Source: Acidobacteriota bacterium (GTDB taxonomy: Bacteria > Acidobacteriota > Terriglobia > Terriglobales > Acidobacteriaceae). Taken from it: a DNA stretch of 40,326 bases. The DNA is taken from contig JAFAUE010000248.1 in the NCBI GenBank assembly GCA_019243475.1, forward strand, positions 1-40,326, in the 5' to 3' direction. The notes under the pieces are model-generated. The model had not been told where the DNA came from, did no database searches, and was given only the letters and a program-made list of their open reading frames with translations. A program made the translations under genes and the position numbers. Position 1 is the first letter of the stretch. Every line of letters begins with the position of its first letter. Positions 8,718 to 18,295 of this stretch are shown here, piece by piece.

Positions 8718-9326
8718 CTAGCGCACCTTGCGCGAATGGCGCCGCGCCTTCACACGATTTCCACATCCCGCCATGCTGCACCACCGCCGGGTCCCATTTT
8801 TGCTTGTATCCATGAAGATCCACCCACAATCGCCGCTGCCCGGGCAGCGCTTCAACCGATTCGCAAGGCCAGATTCGAGCAAATCCACCACATCGAGAGC
8901 GATCCTCGAAGAAATTAGCTCCAAATCATGGCGGACCTGCCAGTGAAACTGCTGTCCGTGCTGGTAGAGTTGGGCGTGTTCAATGGCCTCATGAAAAGCG
9001 TGCTGGATGATATAGAGTTCGCTATCAGCCGGGCGCCGATGCGCGGCCAGCGCAGAGAACACTCGATAGAGTGGCTCCCTCAGCGTTATTGCACGCCCGA
9101 ATGCTGCTTGGGCCTGCCGCTTTGACGCGTGAGCGGTCCGTATCAGGCGCTCCCCTTCCATCCGGGTTACGACCCGGGCCCGCATAGCCCAAAGCGCTAA
9201 TGCTGAATATGTCGGGGTGTAGTCCACGGGATCCTCTCCTTCCCGCGGGTCGACCGTGTTTACGAAATTCACAGATGGGCGGAACGAAACGATCCGAAGT
9301 TTGTTCAATGGCGGTGCCGGATTCAT
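8718..9326 (-). CDS. CGNR zinc-finger / ABATE-domain putative transcriptional regulator
   Basis: C-terminal RWCSMAGCGNRVKARRHSRK (CGNR motif); N-terminal FVNTVDPR. Confidence 0.8.
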   Translation of the reverse strand: MNPAPPLNKLRIVSFRPSVNFVNTVDPREGEDPVDYTPTYSALALWAMRARVVTRMEGERLIRTAHASKRQAQAAFGRAITLREPLYRVFSALAAHRRPADSELYIIQHAFHEAIEHAQLYQHGQQFHWQVRHDLELISSRIALDVVDLLESGLANRLKRCPGSGDCGWIFMDTSKNGTRRWCSMAGCGNRVKARRHSRKVR

Positions 9327-9486
9327 ATCGGACTTCTCGCCTAACCGTCTAAACAGTCTTTGATGGTTGCATCATAGCAATAAGCTCTGATAACCTTCAA
9401 ACTCGATATGAGTGGTTAAAACATCATATCCTTTTGGAACTGGGCTACAGGCAGAAATCCCGGCCGATGTTGAAAGGAGCCCGAGA

Positions 9487-12033
9487 ATGAGGTTTGAGGA
9501 AATTCTGGATAAGTGCTGGTCAGATCTTCGCAGGGCTGCCCGTCAGTTGTGGAAGTCACCGGGATACAGCGCCGCTGCCATCATCACGCTGGCGCTGGGA
9601 ATCGGCGTGAATACTGCCATATTCACCTTGACGAACGCCGTTCTCCTGGAGCAACTGCCGATTAGTCGGCCGCAGGAAGTCGTCAGCCTCGGTGACAGTG
9701 TCCTGAATGGTGACACCGCACTGCTGCAGGATAGCTTCACGCTGTACTCCCATGCCTTATACCGTCACATCCGCGAACAGACATCTGGCACCTCGGGTGT
9801 TGCAGCCGTGCAGTCGTGGCTTGCAACGGTCAGCGCGCGGCGGGCGAACGAGCAACGCCCGGTTCCCGCCCGTGTGGCTTATGTTTCCGGAAATTATTTC
9901 AGCGTGCTCGGTGTGGCGACGTTTAGCGGGCGGGCACTGCGGGATGATGACGATCAGCCCGGCAGTCCAGCCGTGGCAGTGATGAGCTACGCTGCATGGA
10001 CACGGATCGGACGTGACCAGGCCATCATCGGCGATACCGTCGTGATGAACGGTATTCCCGTCACGATCGTCGGTGTTGCCGCGCCAGGATTCTTCGGTGA
10101 AACGTTGCGATCTGATCCGCCGGACTACTGGCTACCGCTGTCGCTTGAGCCGGCAACAACGACTGATAATCCCCTGCTGAATAAAGATCAGGTCTTCTGG
10201 CTATACGTGCTCGCTCGTATTGCGCCGACGACCAACATCGAGCGATTACAGCACGACGTGACGCTGGAGGTGCGGCGCTGGATCATGGACCGCCATCTGT
10301 TTCCCGAGAGCGAGCACGCGCGCGTCGCAGCGTTGCGCGTTGCCGTCACACCTGCATCGGGAGGAATTGCGGGCTTACAGCGGACCTACGGAGAGGGACT
10401 GAGGCTGTTGACTGTTCTCTCAGCCTTTGTACTTGCCATCGTCTGCGTTAACGTTGCGAACCTTCTTCTGGCGCGGGGTGCTCAGCAACGTTCGGAATTG
10501 GCGGTGCGAGTCGCGCTCGGAGCGCGGCGTAGCCGGCTCATATCGGCAATGATCACCGAAGGACTGTTGCTTGCCGCAAGCGGAGGAGTAGCAGGCGTGG
10601 CAGTCAGCGCGCTGGTAACGCCCGCCATCGTGGCCTTGGCTCTGCGCAATGAGAGCTCGGCACCGTTTTCGACCGCCCCATCGCTCCCTGTAATCATCTA
10701 CGCCCTTTCGCTTGCAATGTTCACGGGATTGCTGCTCAGTGCGGTGCCGGCGTGGCGCAATTCGAATGCGCATCCCGCTGAGGCGCTCCGCGGCGCTGGC
10801 CGCGGCACGCCTGACAGCGATACTCGGCCGCAGCGCTGGCTGCTCGCCGGCCAGGCAATCTTTTCGCTAGTGTTGCTGGCTGGCGCCGGTCTGCTGACAA
10901 CAACCTTGCGAAATCTGGAGCAGCAGTCTCTGGGTTTTTCGCGCGAACGGGTGGCCGTCATCGGTCTAAATCCGGCGCTCGACGGTTACGATTTAAACCG
11001 TTTACCCGTGCTCTATCGCAAGCTTGATGATCGTTTGGCCCGTATCCCGGGCGCGGTGAGCGCTAGCTATGCACTGCACGCGCCTCTTGACGACTGGAAT
11101 TGGGGAGCGCGACTCCAGATTGAGGGACGGCCCGTACCGAGCGGAACGGTAAATCGCGCGTGGTATTCGCGCGTCAGCCCTCGGTACTTCGAGACTATCG
11201 GTACCAGGCTGGTGCGCGGGCGCGCCCTTGACGAACACGACAACGATAGCTCAGTACGTGTTGCCGTCGTGAATGAGACGTTCGTATCGAGATATTTCCC
11301 GGATCAAGATCCCTTAGGCCGCCACTTCGGCTATGACGCGCCAGGACACGGGCGTGATTTCCAAATCGTCGGCGTCGTGGAGAATGCAAAGTATCGCGAT
11401 GTGCGCCAGCCGGCGGAACCGATGTTCTTCCTGCCATTTACCCAAACCGTTTCATACCAGAACGCCACCCAAGCCGCGTATCAGCGCTGGTCGATGTTCA
11501 TCGACGGAATCCAGGTGCGGGCAACAGCGAGCACTGCTTCGATTCGGCGAGAAACCGAGCAGGCAATCAATGACGTCGATCCCAATCTTACGATCCTTCA
11601 TTTCCGGCCGCTGAGTGACTACGTGGACGTACAGTTGAACAGCCCTCGCCTGCTCGCACGGTTGACGGAATTGTATGGCGCACTCGCGCTCCTACTGGCA
11701 TGTGTAGGTCTTTACGGAGTGACAGCCTATTCGGTAACACGTCGCACTCGCGACATTGGCATACGCATGGCTCTCGGTGCCAAACCATGGCAGCTCGTCA
11801 TGAGCGTTTGTCGCCAGGCTCTAACCCCGGTGGTCTTGGGAGTTCTGGTGGGAGTACCCGCCGCATTCGCCGGGCGACGCGCTATTGCCAGCCAACTGTT
11901 CGGGAATTCGAACGGCGGCGTGGTGATTGTTGCAGCGGCCGCGCTGGTCCTTTGCTTATCCGCGTTTGCAGCGGCGATGATTCCTGCTCGCTGGGCGGCC
12001 AAGGTTGATCCCCTAGTCGCAATGCGCGAGTGA
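9487..12033 (+). CDS. ABC transporter permease, MacB/FtsX type (ADOP-like)
   Basis: LRRAARQLWKSPGYSAAAIITLALGIGVNTAIFTLTNAVLL and C-terminal RTRDIGIRMALGAKPWQL...DPLVAMRE; GAAAGGAG RBS upstream of ATG 9487. Confidence 0.88.
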   Translation: MRFEEILDKCWSDLRRAARQLWKSPGYSAAAIITLALGIGVNTAIFTLTNAVLLEQLPISRPQEVVSLGDSVLNGDTALLQDSFTLYSHALYRHIREQTSGTSGVAAVQSWLATVSARRANEQRPVPARVAYVSGNYFSVLGVATFSGRALRDDDDQPGSPAVAVMSYAAWTRIGRDQAIIGDTVVMNGIPVTIVGVAAPGFFGETLRSDPPDYWLPLSLEPATTTDNPLLNKDQVFWLYVLARIAPTTNIERLQHDVTLEVRRWIMDRHLFPESEHARVAALRVAVTPASGGIAGLQRTYGEGLRLLTVLSAFVLAIVCVNVANLLLARGAQQRSELAVRVALGARRSRLISAMITEGLLLAASGGVAGVAVSALVTPAIVALALRNESSAPFSTAPSLPVIIYALSLAMFTGLLLSAVPAWRNSNAHPAEALRGAGRGTPDSDTRPQRWLLAGQAIFSLVLLAGAGLLTTTLRNLEQQSLGFSRERVAVIGLNPALDGYDLNRLPVLYRKLDDRLARIPGAVSASYALHAPLDDWNWGARLQIEGRPVPSGTVNRAWYSRVSPRYFETIGTRLVRGRALDEHDNDSSVRVAVVNETFVSRYFPDQDPLGRHFGYDAPGHGRDFQIVGVVENAKYRDVRQPAEPMFFLPFTQTVSYQNATQAAYQRWSMFIDGIQVRATASTASIRRETEQAINDVDPNLTILHFRPLSDYVDVQLNSPRLLARLTELYGALALLLACVGLYGVTAYSVTRRTRDIGIRMALGAKPWQLVMSVCRQALTPVVLGVLVGVPAAFAGRRAIASQLFGNSNGGVVIVAAAALVLCLSAFAAAMIPARWAAKVDPLVAMRE

Positions 12034-12288
12034 CGGAAATCTGAATAGGACCGAATCTAGGAATGTGCGTCATAAAATGACGGCACGGCCCATCGACAAC
12101 GTTGCGCATCATTCCTTGGCGAAACGGAAAAGAACTCTACTGCTCGCTATGCGCCCTTATTCTTTGAGTACCCAACTTTAGCTTGCTTCAAGAGTCGGAC
12201 TTCTGGGTCCGCATTTGTTCAGACTGTCGTGAACGAGAAACATGCATGTCTTGCCTTTGGAGTGAACCAGTGGCGATGTAGTTCGGGG

Positions 12289-13818
12289 TTAGTGAGGCTC
12301 CGCAAAAACTTCGGCTGAGCCAAGCGCAAGCAAACACAGCATGTCCATTCGGCCTCCAGCAGCATTCCCCCCAGCAATGAGCACGGAACCATCCGAAAGC
12401 AAAATCGCGGTGTGGGCTGATCTCGGGACTCCCATTGATCCTAGTGCAGTGAAGACGCCGGTTGCGGGATCATAGATTTCGGCACTATCCAAAGTACCGT
12501 CTTGCGCGCTGTTGCCGCCGACAATCAAGACCTTGCCATCCGCGAGCAGCGTTGCTGTATGCTCCTCCCTCGCGACCGTCATGTGGCCGGTGGGATTGAA
12601 GGTTCCTGTGACCGGGTCGTATAACTCGGCAGTTGCAGAAACAACTGTGGGCGTCGATCCGGAACACGGCGAAGATAACGGAGACACTGCACTCAGTCCC
12701 CCCGCGATCAGCACCTTTCCATCGGGGAGCAGAGTAGCGGTGTGCCCGCCGCGCGGGCTACCCATCTTCCCTGTCGGCACAAACTTTCCCGTAACGGGAT
12801 CATAGATCTCAGCGCTCGTAAGTGCCGTGGAGACCGAACCTGGAATAGGCACGCTGGAGAAGCCGCCCACAACAAGAACCTGACCGTTGCCCAGGGCTGT
12901 AGCCGTATGCGCATAACGAGGGGCTCCCATCGTGCCGGCTGATATGAACTTGTTTGCCGCAGGATCGTAAAGCTCAGCGGTCGCCGTAGCGGGATCAAAT
13001 GCCGGGAAACCGAACCCCCCAGAGGCCCCGCCGCCCGCGATGAGTACTCGTCCGTCTTCCAGCGGAGTGGCGGTGTGAGCTACCCGTGGAATGCTCATCT
13101 CCCCAATCGCCGTGAAACTCAAGGCCGCCGGGTCGAACAATTCTGCTGAACTCTGGGCGGGAGGTTGATCCAGCCCTACCCCGAGACCGCCCGCGACCAG
13201 GACTTTCCCGTTTTGCAACAGCGTCGCAGTATGAAAATCGCGTGGTGAGGTCATATTTACAGTAGTGGTAAAACGTTTCGCGACCGGATCGTAGAGTTCG
13301 GCGTCGCGTTGGCCAGCCTGCTCGAAATCTTCGGTGTACCCCTGGCTGCCTCCGACCATCAACACCTGTCCGTTGGCGAGAAGAGTTGCGGTGTGAACCC
13401 CGAGTATTCGGTTCATGTTTCCGACCGGCGCGAATCCTGCCATGGGTTGGCCCACCGTGACGGTTGCGGAAGCGCTCTTGGTTGGATCTGCGGCAGCTGC
13501 CGCAATCAGATGAAAGGTGCCCGGCGCAGCAGGAGCGGTATAAAGACCCAAACTAGTCACCTCGCCGCCTGCCGATCCTTCTTGAATGGACCAGTTAACA
13601 GTGAGATCGCCTTGTTGCCGAATCACGTTAGCTTGGAATTGCTGGGTTCCGCCGGTTGGCAAAAAGGCCATCGATGGAGTTAATGCGACTGAAATAATGG
13701 GATTGGTTGAAAGTTGGGAAGGCGGAGGAATGACAGTCACGCTCGCGCCTCCTCCCCCACATCCAAGAGAACAGACCGCGATTAAAGCGATCGAAACTCG
13801 TAATGACTTCATGCGCAT
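12289..13818 (-). CDS. Kelch-repeat lipoprotein with N-terminal Ig-like domain
   Basis: Lipobox SLGCGGGG; repeats of HTATLLxDGKVLIAGG...AELYDPxTGxF. Confidence 0.85.
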   Translation of the reverse strand: MRMKSLRVSIALIAVCSLGCGGGGASVTVIPPPSQLSTNPIISVALTPSMAFLPTGGTQQFQANVIRQQGDLTVNWSIQEGSAGGEVTSLGLYTAPAAPGTFHLIAAAAADPTKSASATVTVGQPMAGFAPVGNMNRILGVHTATLLANGQVLMVGGSQGYTEDFEQAGQRDAELYDPVAKRFTTTVNMTSPRDFHTATLLQNGKVLVAGGLGVGLDQPPAQSSAELFDPAALSFTAIGEMSIPRVAHTATPLEDGRVLIAGGGASGGFGFPAFDPATATAELYDPAANKFISAGTMGAPRYAHTATALGNGQVLVVGGFSSVPIPGSVSTALTSAEIYDPVTGKFVPTGKMGSPRGGHTATLLPDGKVLIAGGLSAVSPLSSPCSGSTPTVVSATAELYDPVTGTFNPTGHMTVAREEHTATLLADGKVLIVGGNSAQDGTLDSAEIYDPATGVFTALGSMGVPRSAHTAILLSDGSVLIAGGNAAGGRMDMLCLLALGSAEVFAEPH

Positions 13819-13876
13819 TTTCCTCCGCTTCTAAACCGCAGGCGGCGCAGGCGAAACAACGCTTGAAAGTTTCACC

Positions 13877-14413
13877 TCATCGTTGTTTGGAATCGTCGGT
13901 GACTCGCGTAACGGTATGGGATCGTTCTAGTGGCACTACCATGGTGTTCACACTGCTCTGATCCTCCAGCGTGCCTTCCTGTCCGAGCAGTAGCGTGTCC
14001 TTAACACCTGCGCCGACCACCAGGTCGGCCAGTGCTGCCTCGAAGTCGTCGAGTCTGTTTTCACTCAAGCTCGTGTTAACAGGAACGAACCCCTTGAACG
14101 GATCGACTGCGAGCGCAGCTCTGGCGCGACCGCGAATGCGGTTATCTGCCAGTACGCTGTCTGCGACGAAACCTCTCACTTCAATGCCGGCATTGAGAGC
14201 GCCGAAGGTTTTGCCCTTCGGTGGTGACATAGCGGTCTCGTTGTCCAACACGACGGCGTGCTGCATCGGCCACGCTGAGAATTGGCTAAACACTCCGATG
14301 CCGATTGCCTGGAGTTGGGGAGGCGGAGGAATGACGGTTATGTTACGGCCTCCCCCACAGCTCGCCGCAGACATTACGACCAAGGTAGCAACAACAGGAA
14401 GTGATTTCCTCAT
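13877..14413 (-). CDS. Chimeric lipoprotein: kelch-type lipoprotein leader joined to the C-terminal domain of the beta-helix protein
   Basis: Leader MRKSLPVVATLVVMSAASCGGGRNITVIPPPPQL resembles the 12289-13818 leader (CGGGGASVTVIPPPSQL). From AIGIGVFSQFSAWPMQHAVVLDNETAMSPP the protein resembles the 16673-17929 C-terminus (AIGIGVFSQFSAWPMEHAVVLDNDVIMSPP). Confidence 0.7.
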   Translation of the reverse strand: MRKSLPVVATLVVMSAASCGGGRNITVIPPPPQLQAIGIGVFSQFSAWPMQHAVVLDNETAMSPPKGKTFGALNAGIEVRGFVADSVLADNRIRGRARAALAVDPFKGFVPVNTSLSENRLDDFEAALADLVVGAGVKDTLLLGQEGTLEDQSSVNTMVVPLERSHTVTRVTDDSKQR

Positions 14414-14575
14414 GACAACCTCCGGATCGACTCGCGTCAGTGTGTTACTTAGCGAGTCGGAGCTCGAAACTTGGCGCAACGTCGATCACAGGAATCCTCG
14501 TATGACAAAATTCGGTCGTGTCACCGAACCCGGTACCAAGAAGGGCGCGTCAGCGCGCTCATGACAACTGACCCT

Positions 14576-16534
14576 TCACGTGCCTACGGTTCCGATGAGT
14601 GTCAAAGCTCCGGTTGAGGTGTCGATGCTGTATATCGAGACATCATTCGAGCCGGAATTAGTCACGTAGGCAAAGTTGCTTGAAGGAAGGATAGTTATCG
14701 AGCTCGGAGCCACTCCCGCATTTACCGTTCCAATGGACGTTAAGAGTCCCGTTGTGGCGTCGATGGTGTACATGGAGATGTTGTTGGAACCAGCATTCAC
14801 CGCATAAGCGAACTTGCTGGTGGGATCCACGGCCACGGAAGTAGGACCTGCTCCTGCAGCAATGGTCCCATTCGGCGTCAGGGTTCCGTTCGTGGAGTCG
14901 ATCGTATATGTCGAGAGATCGTTATCGCCGGCATTAGCCGCATACGCGAATTTGCCGGACGGAGCGACCGTCACCGAAGTGGAATTCACTCCTGCTGCGG
15001 CCGTTCCTATGAGCGTCAAGCCGTGTGAATCGATGCTGAAGATTTCGATTGGAGTGGGAGTAAACGTCTGGTACGCGAAGTTTGCCACGTACGCGAACTT
15101 TCCGGATGGATGCACAGCAATCGACGAGGGATACAACCCGATGTCGTAGAAGACCTCACTTGTCGGCGTTAGGATCCCGTTCGTCGCATTTACTGTGTAG
15201 GTTACAACGCTTCCAATATCGTCTTCGCATGCAGTACTCGCCACATAGACAAACCTGCCCAACGGGTCGCTGGCAATTGATTGGCTACAGGTATATGCGA
15301 GAACCGGTGGAGCTATAAGCGTTAAGGTCCCGGTGTTGGGGTCGATCGTGTACATGGACACATTGTTGACGAAAGCCTCGGTGTTATTCGCCACATACAG
15401 GAACTTGCCAGAAGGATGCACGGCCATGCTGACTGGATTCGCCCCTGCCGCTATCCTGCCGTTAAGCGTGAGCGTCCCGATGGCGGTGTTAATCGTGTAC
15501 ATAGAGATATCGTTCGAAACGGAATTCGTCACATACGCAAACTTGCCGGTGGGGTCCACCGCTACTGACTGAGGAGACACTCCGCCCGTCGCAATGGTGA
15601 AGTCCAGCGAATTGGAGCTACCCCCGCCCGGAGAGGGATTGAAGACGCTAACAGTGGCTGTGCCCGTCGCAACAATGTCACTTGCCGGAATCTGCGCGGT
15701 GAGGGTGTCGGCGCCAAGAATCGTGGTTGGCCGGTCGTTGCCATTCCACCGCAAGACCGAATTGGCTGTAAAGCCATAGCCACCTACTCTCAAAGTGAAA
15801 GCTGGCCCGCCAGCGGCCGCGCCGCTTGGATCAAGGGCGACAATGTGTGGGGTCGGATTGGAAGTCTGGACGGCGAACACCGATGCATTCGAGATACCGC
15901 CGCCGGGCGCGCGGTTGATCACCGTGACTTCGAATGTGCCGACATTGGCAATATCCGAAGCTTGAATCGCCGCAGTGAGTTGCGTTGTGCTGATGAAGGT
16001 GGTTACCCGCACATTGCCATTGAAGGTGACCGTCGAGCTGCTGATGAAGTTCGTGCCGTTCACCGTTAAGGTGAATGCCGCCCCGCCGATTATGGCGCTG
16101 ATAGGCGAGACGCTGGTTATGGTTGGCGTGGGATTGATTGGAGCGGGATTGACTATGGTGAAGGGCACAGCATTCGAAGTGCCCCCACCGGGCGCAGGGT
16201 TAGTTACTGTTACGGCTGCAGTACCGGCGGAGGCAAACGCGGCGGCAGGGATGGCGGCAGTCAATTGCGTGGAGCTAACAAAGGCAGTGGTACGCGCCGC
16301 ACCGGCGAAGTTGACTACCGACGCCGAAATGAAATTCGTCCCGTTGACGGTCAGCGCAACATCTGCCTTACTGCCGGCCACGGCACTCGTGGGTGAGATT
16401 ACGGTGATCGTGGGGAGGGGATTACCGCTACGATCAGTCGAAGTCGTGCCGCCTCCGCCGCAAGCGGTAAGAAGCACAAGATTCACGACTACTAAAATCA
16501 CAAGTGCACTCGTTAGTGGCGTCCTGCTCTTCAT
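14576..16534 (-). CDS. Lipoprotein with three IPT/TIG-like repeats and a C-terminal YVTN/lactonase-type beta-propeller
   Basis: Lipobox LLTACGGGG; repeats VNGTNFISxSxVxFxGxxRxTTFxSxTQLTAAI; propeller repeats VAVDPTGKFAYVTNSxSNDISMYTI. Confidence 0.85.
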   Translation of the reverse strand: MKSRTPLTSALVILVVVNLVLLTACGGGGTTSTDRSGNPLPTITVISPTSAVAGSKADVALTVNGTNFISASVVNFAGAARTTAFVSSTQLTAAIPAAAFASAGTAAVTVTNPAPGGGTSNAVPFTIVNPAPINPTPTITSVSPISAIIGGAAFTLTVNGTNFISSSTVTFNGNVRVTTFISTTQLTAAIQASDIANVGTFEVTVINRAPGGGISNASVFAVQTSNPTPHIVALDPSGAAAGGPAFTLRVGGYGFTANSVLRWNGNDRPTTILGADTLTAQIPASDIVATGTATVSVFNPSPGGGSSNSLDFTIATGGVSPQSVAVDPTGKFAYVTNSVSNDISMYTINTAIGTLTLNGRIAAGANPVSMAVHPSGKFLYVANNTEAFVNNVSMYTIDPNTGTLTLIAPPVLAYTCSQSIASDPLGRFVYVASTACEDDIGSVVTYTVNATNGILTPTSEVFYDIGLYPSSIAVHPSGKFAYVANFAYQTFTPTPIEIFSIDSHGLTLIGTAAAGVNSTSVTVAPSGKFAYAANAGDNDLSTYTIDSTNGTLTPNGTIAAGAGPTSVAVDPTSKFAYAVNAGSNNISMYTIDATTGLLTSIGTVNAGVAPSSITILPSSNFAYVTNSGSNDVSIYSIDTSTGALTLIGTVGT

Positions 16535-16672
16535 AAAGAGCTCCCTTTAATTGCCCGTGAGTTGACGACAGCTTCCGCCACGATCCGTCGATAAGCAGCT
16601 GTGCTCATCCTCCTTTGGAGGCCCCGCAGTTCCCTCGAGCGTTGGCTCATACGAAACGCGGCGATTGATGAA

Positions 16673-17929
16673 TTACCTCGTTCCTGACGCAATCTTATGG
16701 TTCTCAGCTATTCTTTGCTGTCCGAGAACCAGAGTGTCAGTGACGCCTTGCCCGAAAGACACCGGCACTCCTTCGAAGTCATCGACCTCATTCAGGAGCA
16801 ACGCGTTATTAGTAGGAGTTCCACCTTTGAAAACATCTATGGCGATCGCGGCTCGAGCGCGACCTCGAATCCTGTTGTTCGCAATGACGTTGTCACGCGT
16901 GAAGCCCCTCACGTCGATCCCGGCGCTGAAATTGCCGAATACCGTCCCGGCAGGCGGCGACATGATCACATCGTTGTCCAACACGACGGCGTGCTCCATC
17001 GGCCACGCTGAGAATTGGCTGAACACTCCGATGCCGATTGCCTCCGGGTCAGGCCATTCGCATTCGATGCTGTTGTGGGTCACCACATAGGAACCGGTGT
17101 TGACGACACGAATCACTTCAGGGCGCGGGGCTTTTTGCGAGGAAATCGGACCGGTGTGAATCACATTGCCTTCAATGTGAGCTCGTCCGCCGATCCGGCG
17201 GAAATTGATTGCGGGTTCCGTCGTGTTGCTGATCCGATTCCCGGAAATGAAAAGATCGGCTTCGCGGTTCGGGGATTCCCCAACGCTGAATACCGTAATT
17301 CCCAGTGTGTTATCCGCAACCGATCCTCCGCTGACATCGATATCGTTGTCAGCGATCAACACCCTACCCGAGATGTTTTCGGGGTGTCCGGGTTGACCCG
17401 GAGTCGGTACGGCGCCGCTGGTATCGATGTCGATCGCGATACTGCCGCCAAGCGCGCTGCTCGGCACGATCCCATCAATCTTGCAAGAGGTGATTGTGAG
17501 ACCCGCGGCCGAATAGACGAGAATTGCCTCTGCTATCGGGTGTTCGAAGCGCAAGGCCCGAATCGAGACGTCGGCTCCGGGAGCCTCAACGTAAAACGGA
17601 ATCGTGCCTCCTTCTATCTCGGTGAGATCATCTCTGTCTCTTCCTACTCCCGATATGGCAACCGACTTCGATATTCGAATGGTTGCAGCCGGGTATTGCA
17701 TGCCCGCGAGAGCAGTCAATACGGTAGGCGGTTGGTCAAAAGAGAAGCGCCCTCTCAACGTGACTGCACCGCCCTGGTCCACCGCAGCTTGAACCGCTGG
17801 GATGTCGATGTCTGCGTGGCCGGTTCCAACCACCTCGGTGGAGTGTGCCATTGCGCTGCCCGCAAGCAGAAGCACCCCGAGAAAAAGGCTAAGAACACGA
17901 ACATCTACTGCAAGCAATGCTCGATTCAT
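16673..17929 (-). CDS. Secreted right-handed parallel beta-helix (pectate-lyase-like) protein
   Basis: Signal peptide VLSLFLGVLLLAGSAMA; repetitive VLIADNDIDVSGG, LFISGNRISNTTEPAINF, HIEGNVIHTG pattern; RBS GGAGAACCAATATG. Confidence 0.75.
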   Translation of the reverse strand: MNRALLAVDVRVLSLFLGVLLLAGSAMAHSTEVVGTGHADIDIPAVQAAVDQGGAVTLRGRFSFDQPPTVLTALAGMQYPAATIRISKSVAISGVGRDRDDLTEIEGGTIPFYVEAPGADVSIRALRFEHPIAEAILVYSAAGLTITSCKIDGIVPSSALGGSIAIDIDTSGAVPTPGQPGHPENISGRVLIADNDIDVSGGSVADNTLGITVFSVGESPNREADLFISGNRISNTTEPAINFRRIGGRAHIEGNVIHTGPISSQKAPRPEVIRVVNTGSYVVTHNSIECEWPDPEAIGIGVFSQFSAWPMEHAVVLDNDVIMSPPAGTVFGNFSAGIDVRGFTRDNVIANNRIRGRARAAIAIDVFKGGTPTNNALLLNEVDDFEGVPVSFGQGVTDTLVLGQQRIAENHKIASGTR

Positions 17930-18295
17930 ATTGGTTCTCCTAGGCATTAAATCGATGAGTGTTCGCCGTCTCGATACGGCGATTTTGTTGGGGCTCGAAG
18001 TCCTATTCGCGGTCCCGCTCGCGGCCATCATCATTCTGTCCTCCTAATTTGTTTGGAACGGAAACCAGCTTCGCTCCCACCGCCGGCCTTGCCCAACGCA
18101 AGGAGCGGTGGTGAACGCCGGCCACCATCGCTCACAGGGGCAGCGACACTCAATGTCTCAAGCGTGACATTCGTCTATTTCTCTTGTGGTTGTGCAAGTT
18201 GCAGCAAACGGGACACTTACAATCGGCCGGGGATTTGGAGCAGCAATCTTGCTTAAAGGTAACCGTGATAAACTCGCGGCATTTCAGGTACCTGA

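Noticed and set aside
15975-16550. 191-aa + strand ORF antisense to the TIG-propeller gene
   Set aside because: Hydrophobic low-complexity mirror of the TIG repeats; no independent support.
17015-17950. 311-aa + strand ORF antisense to the beta-helix gene
   Set aside because: Shadow ORF from GC-rich codon bias; the minus strand has signal peptide, RBS and repeats.
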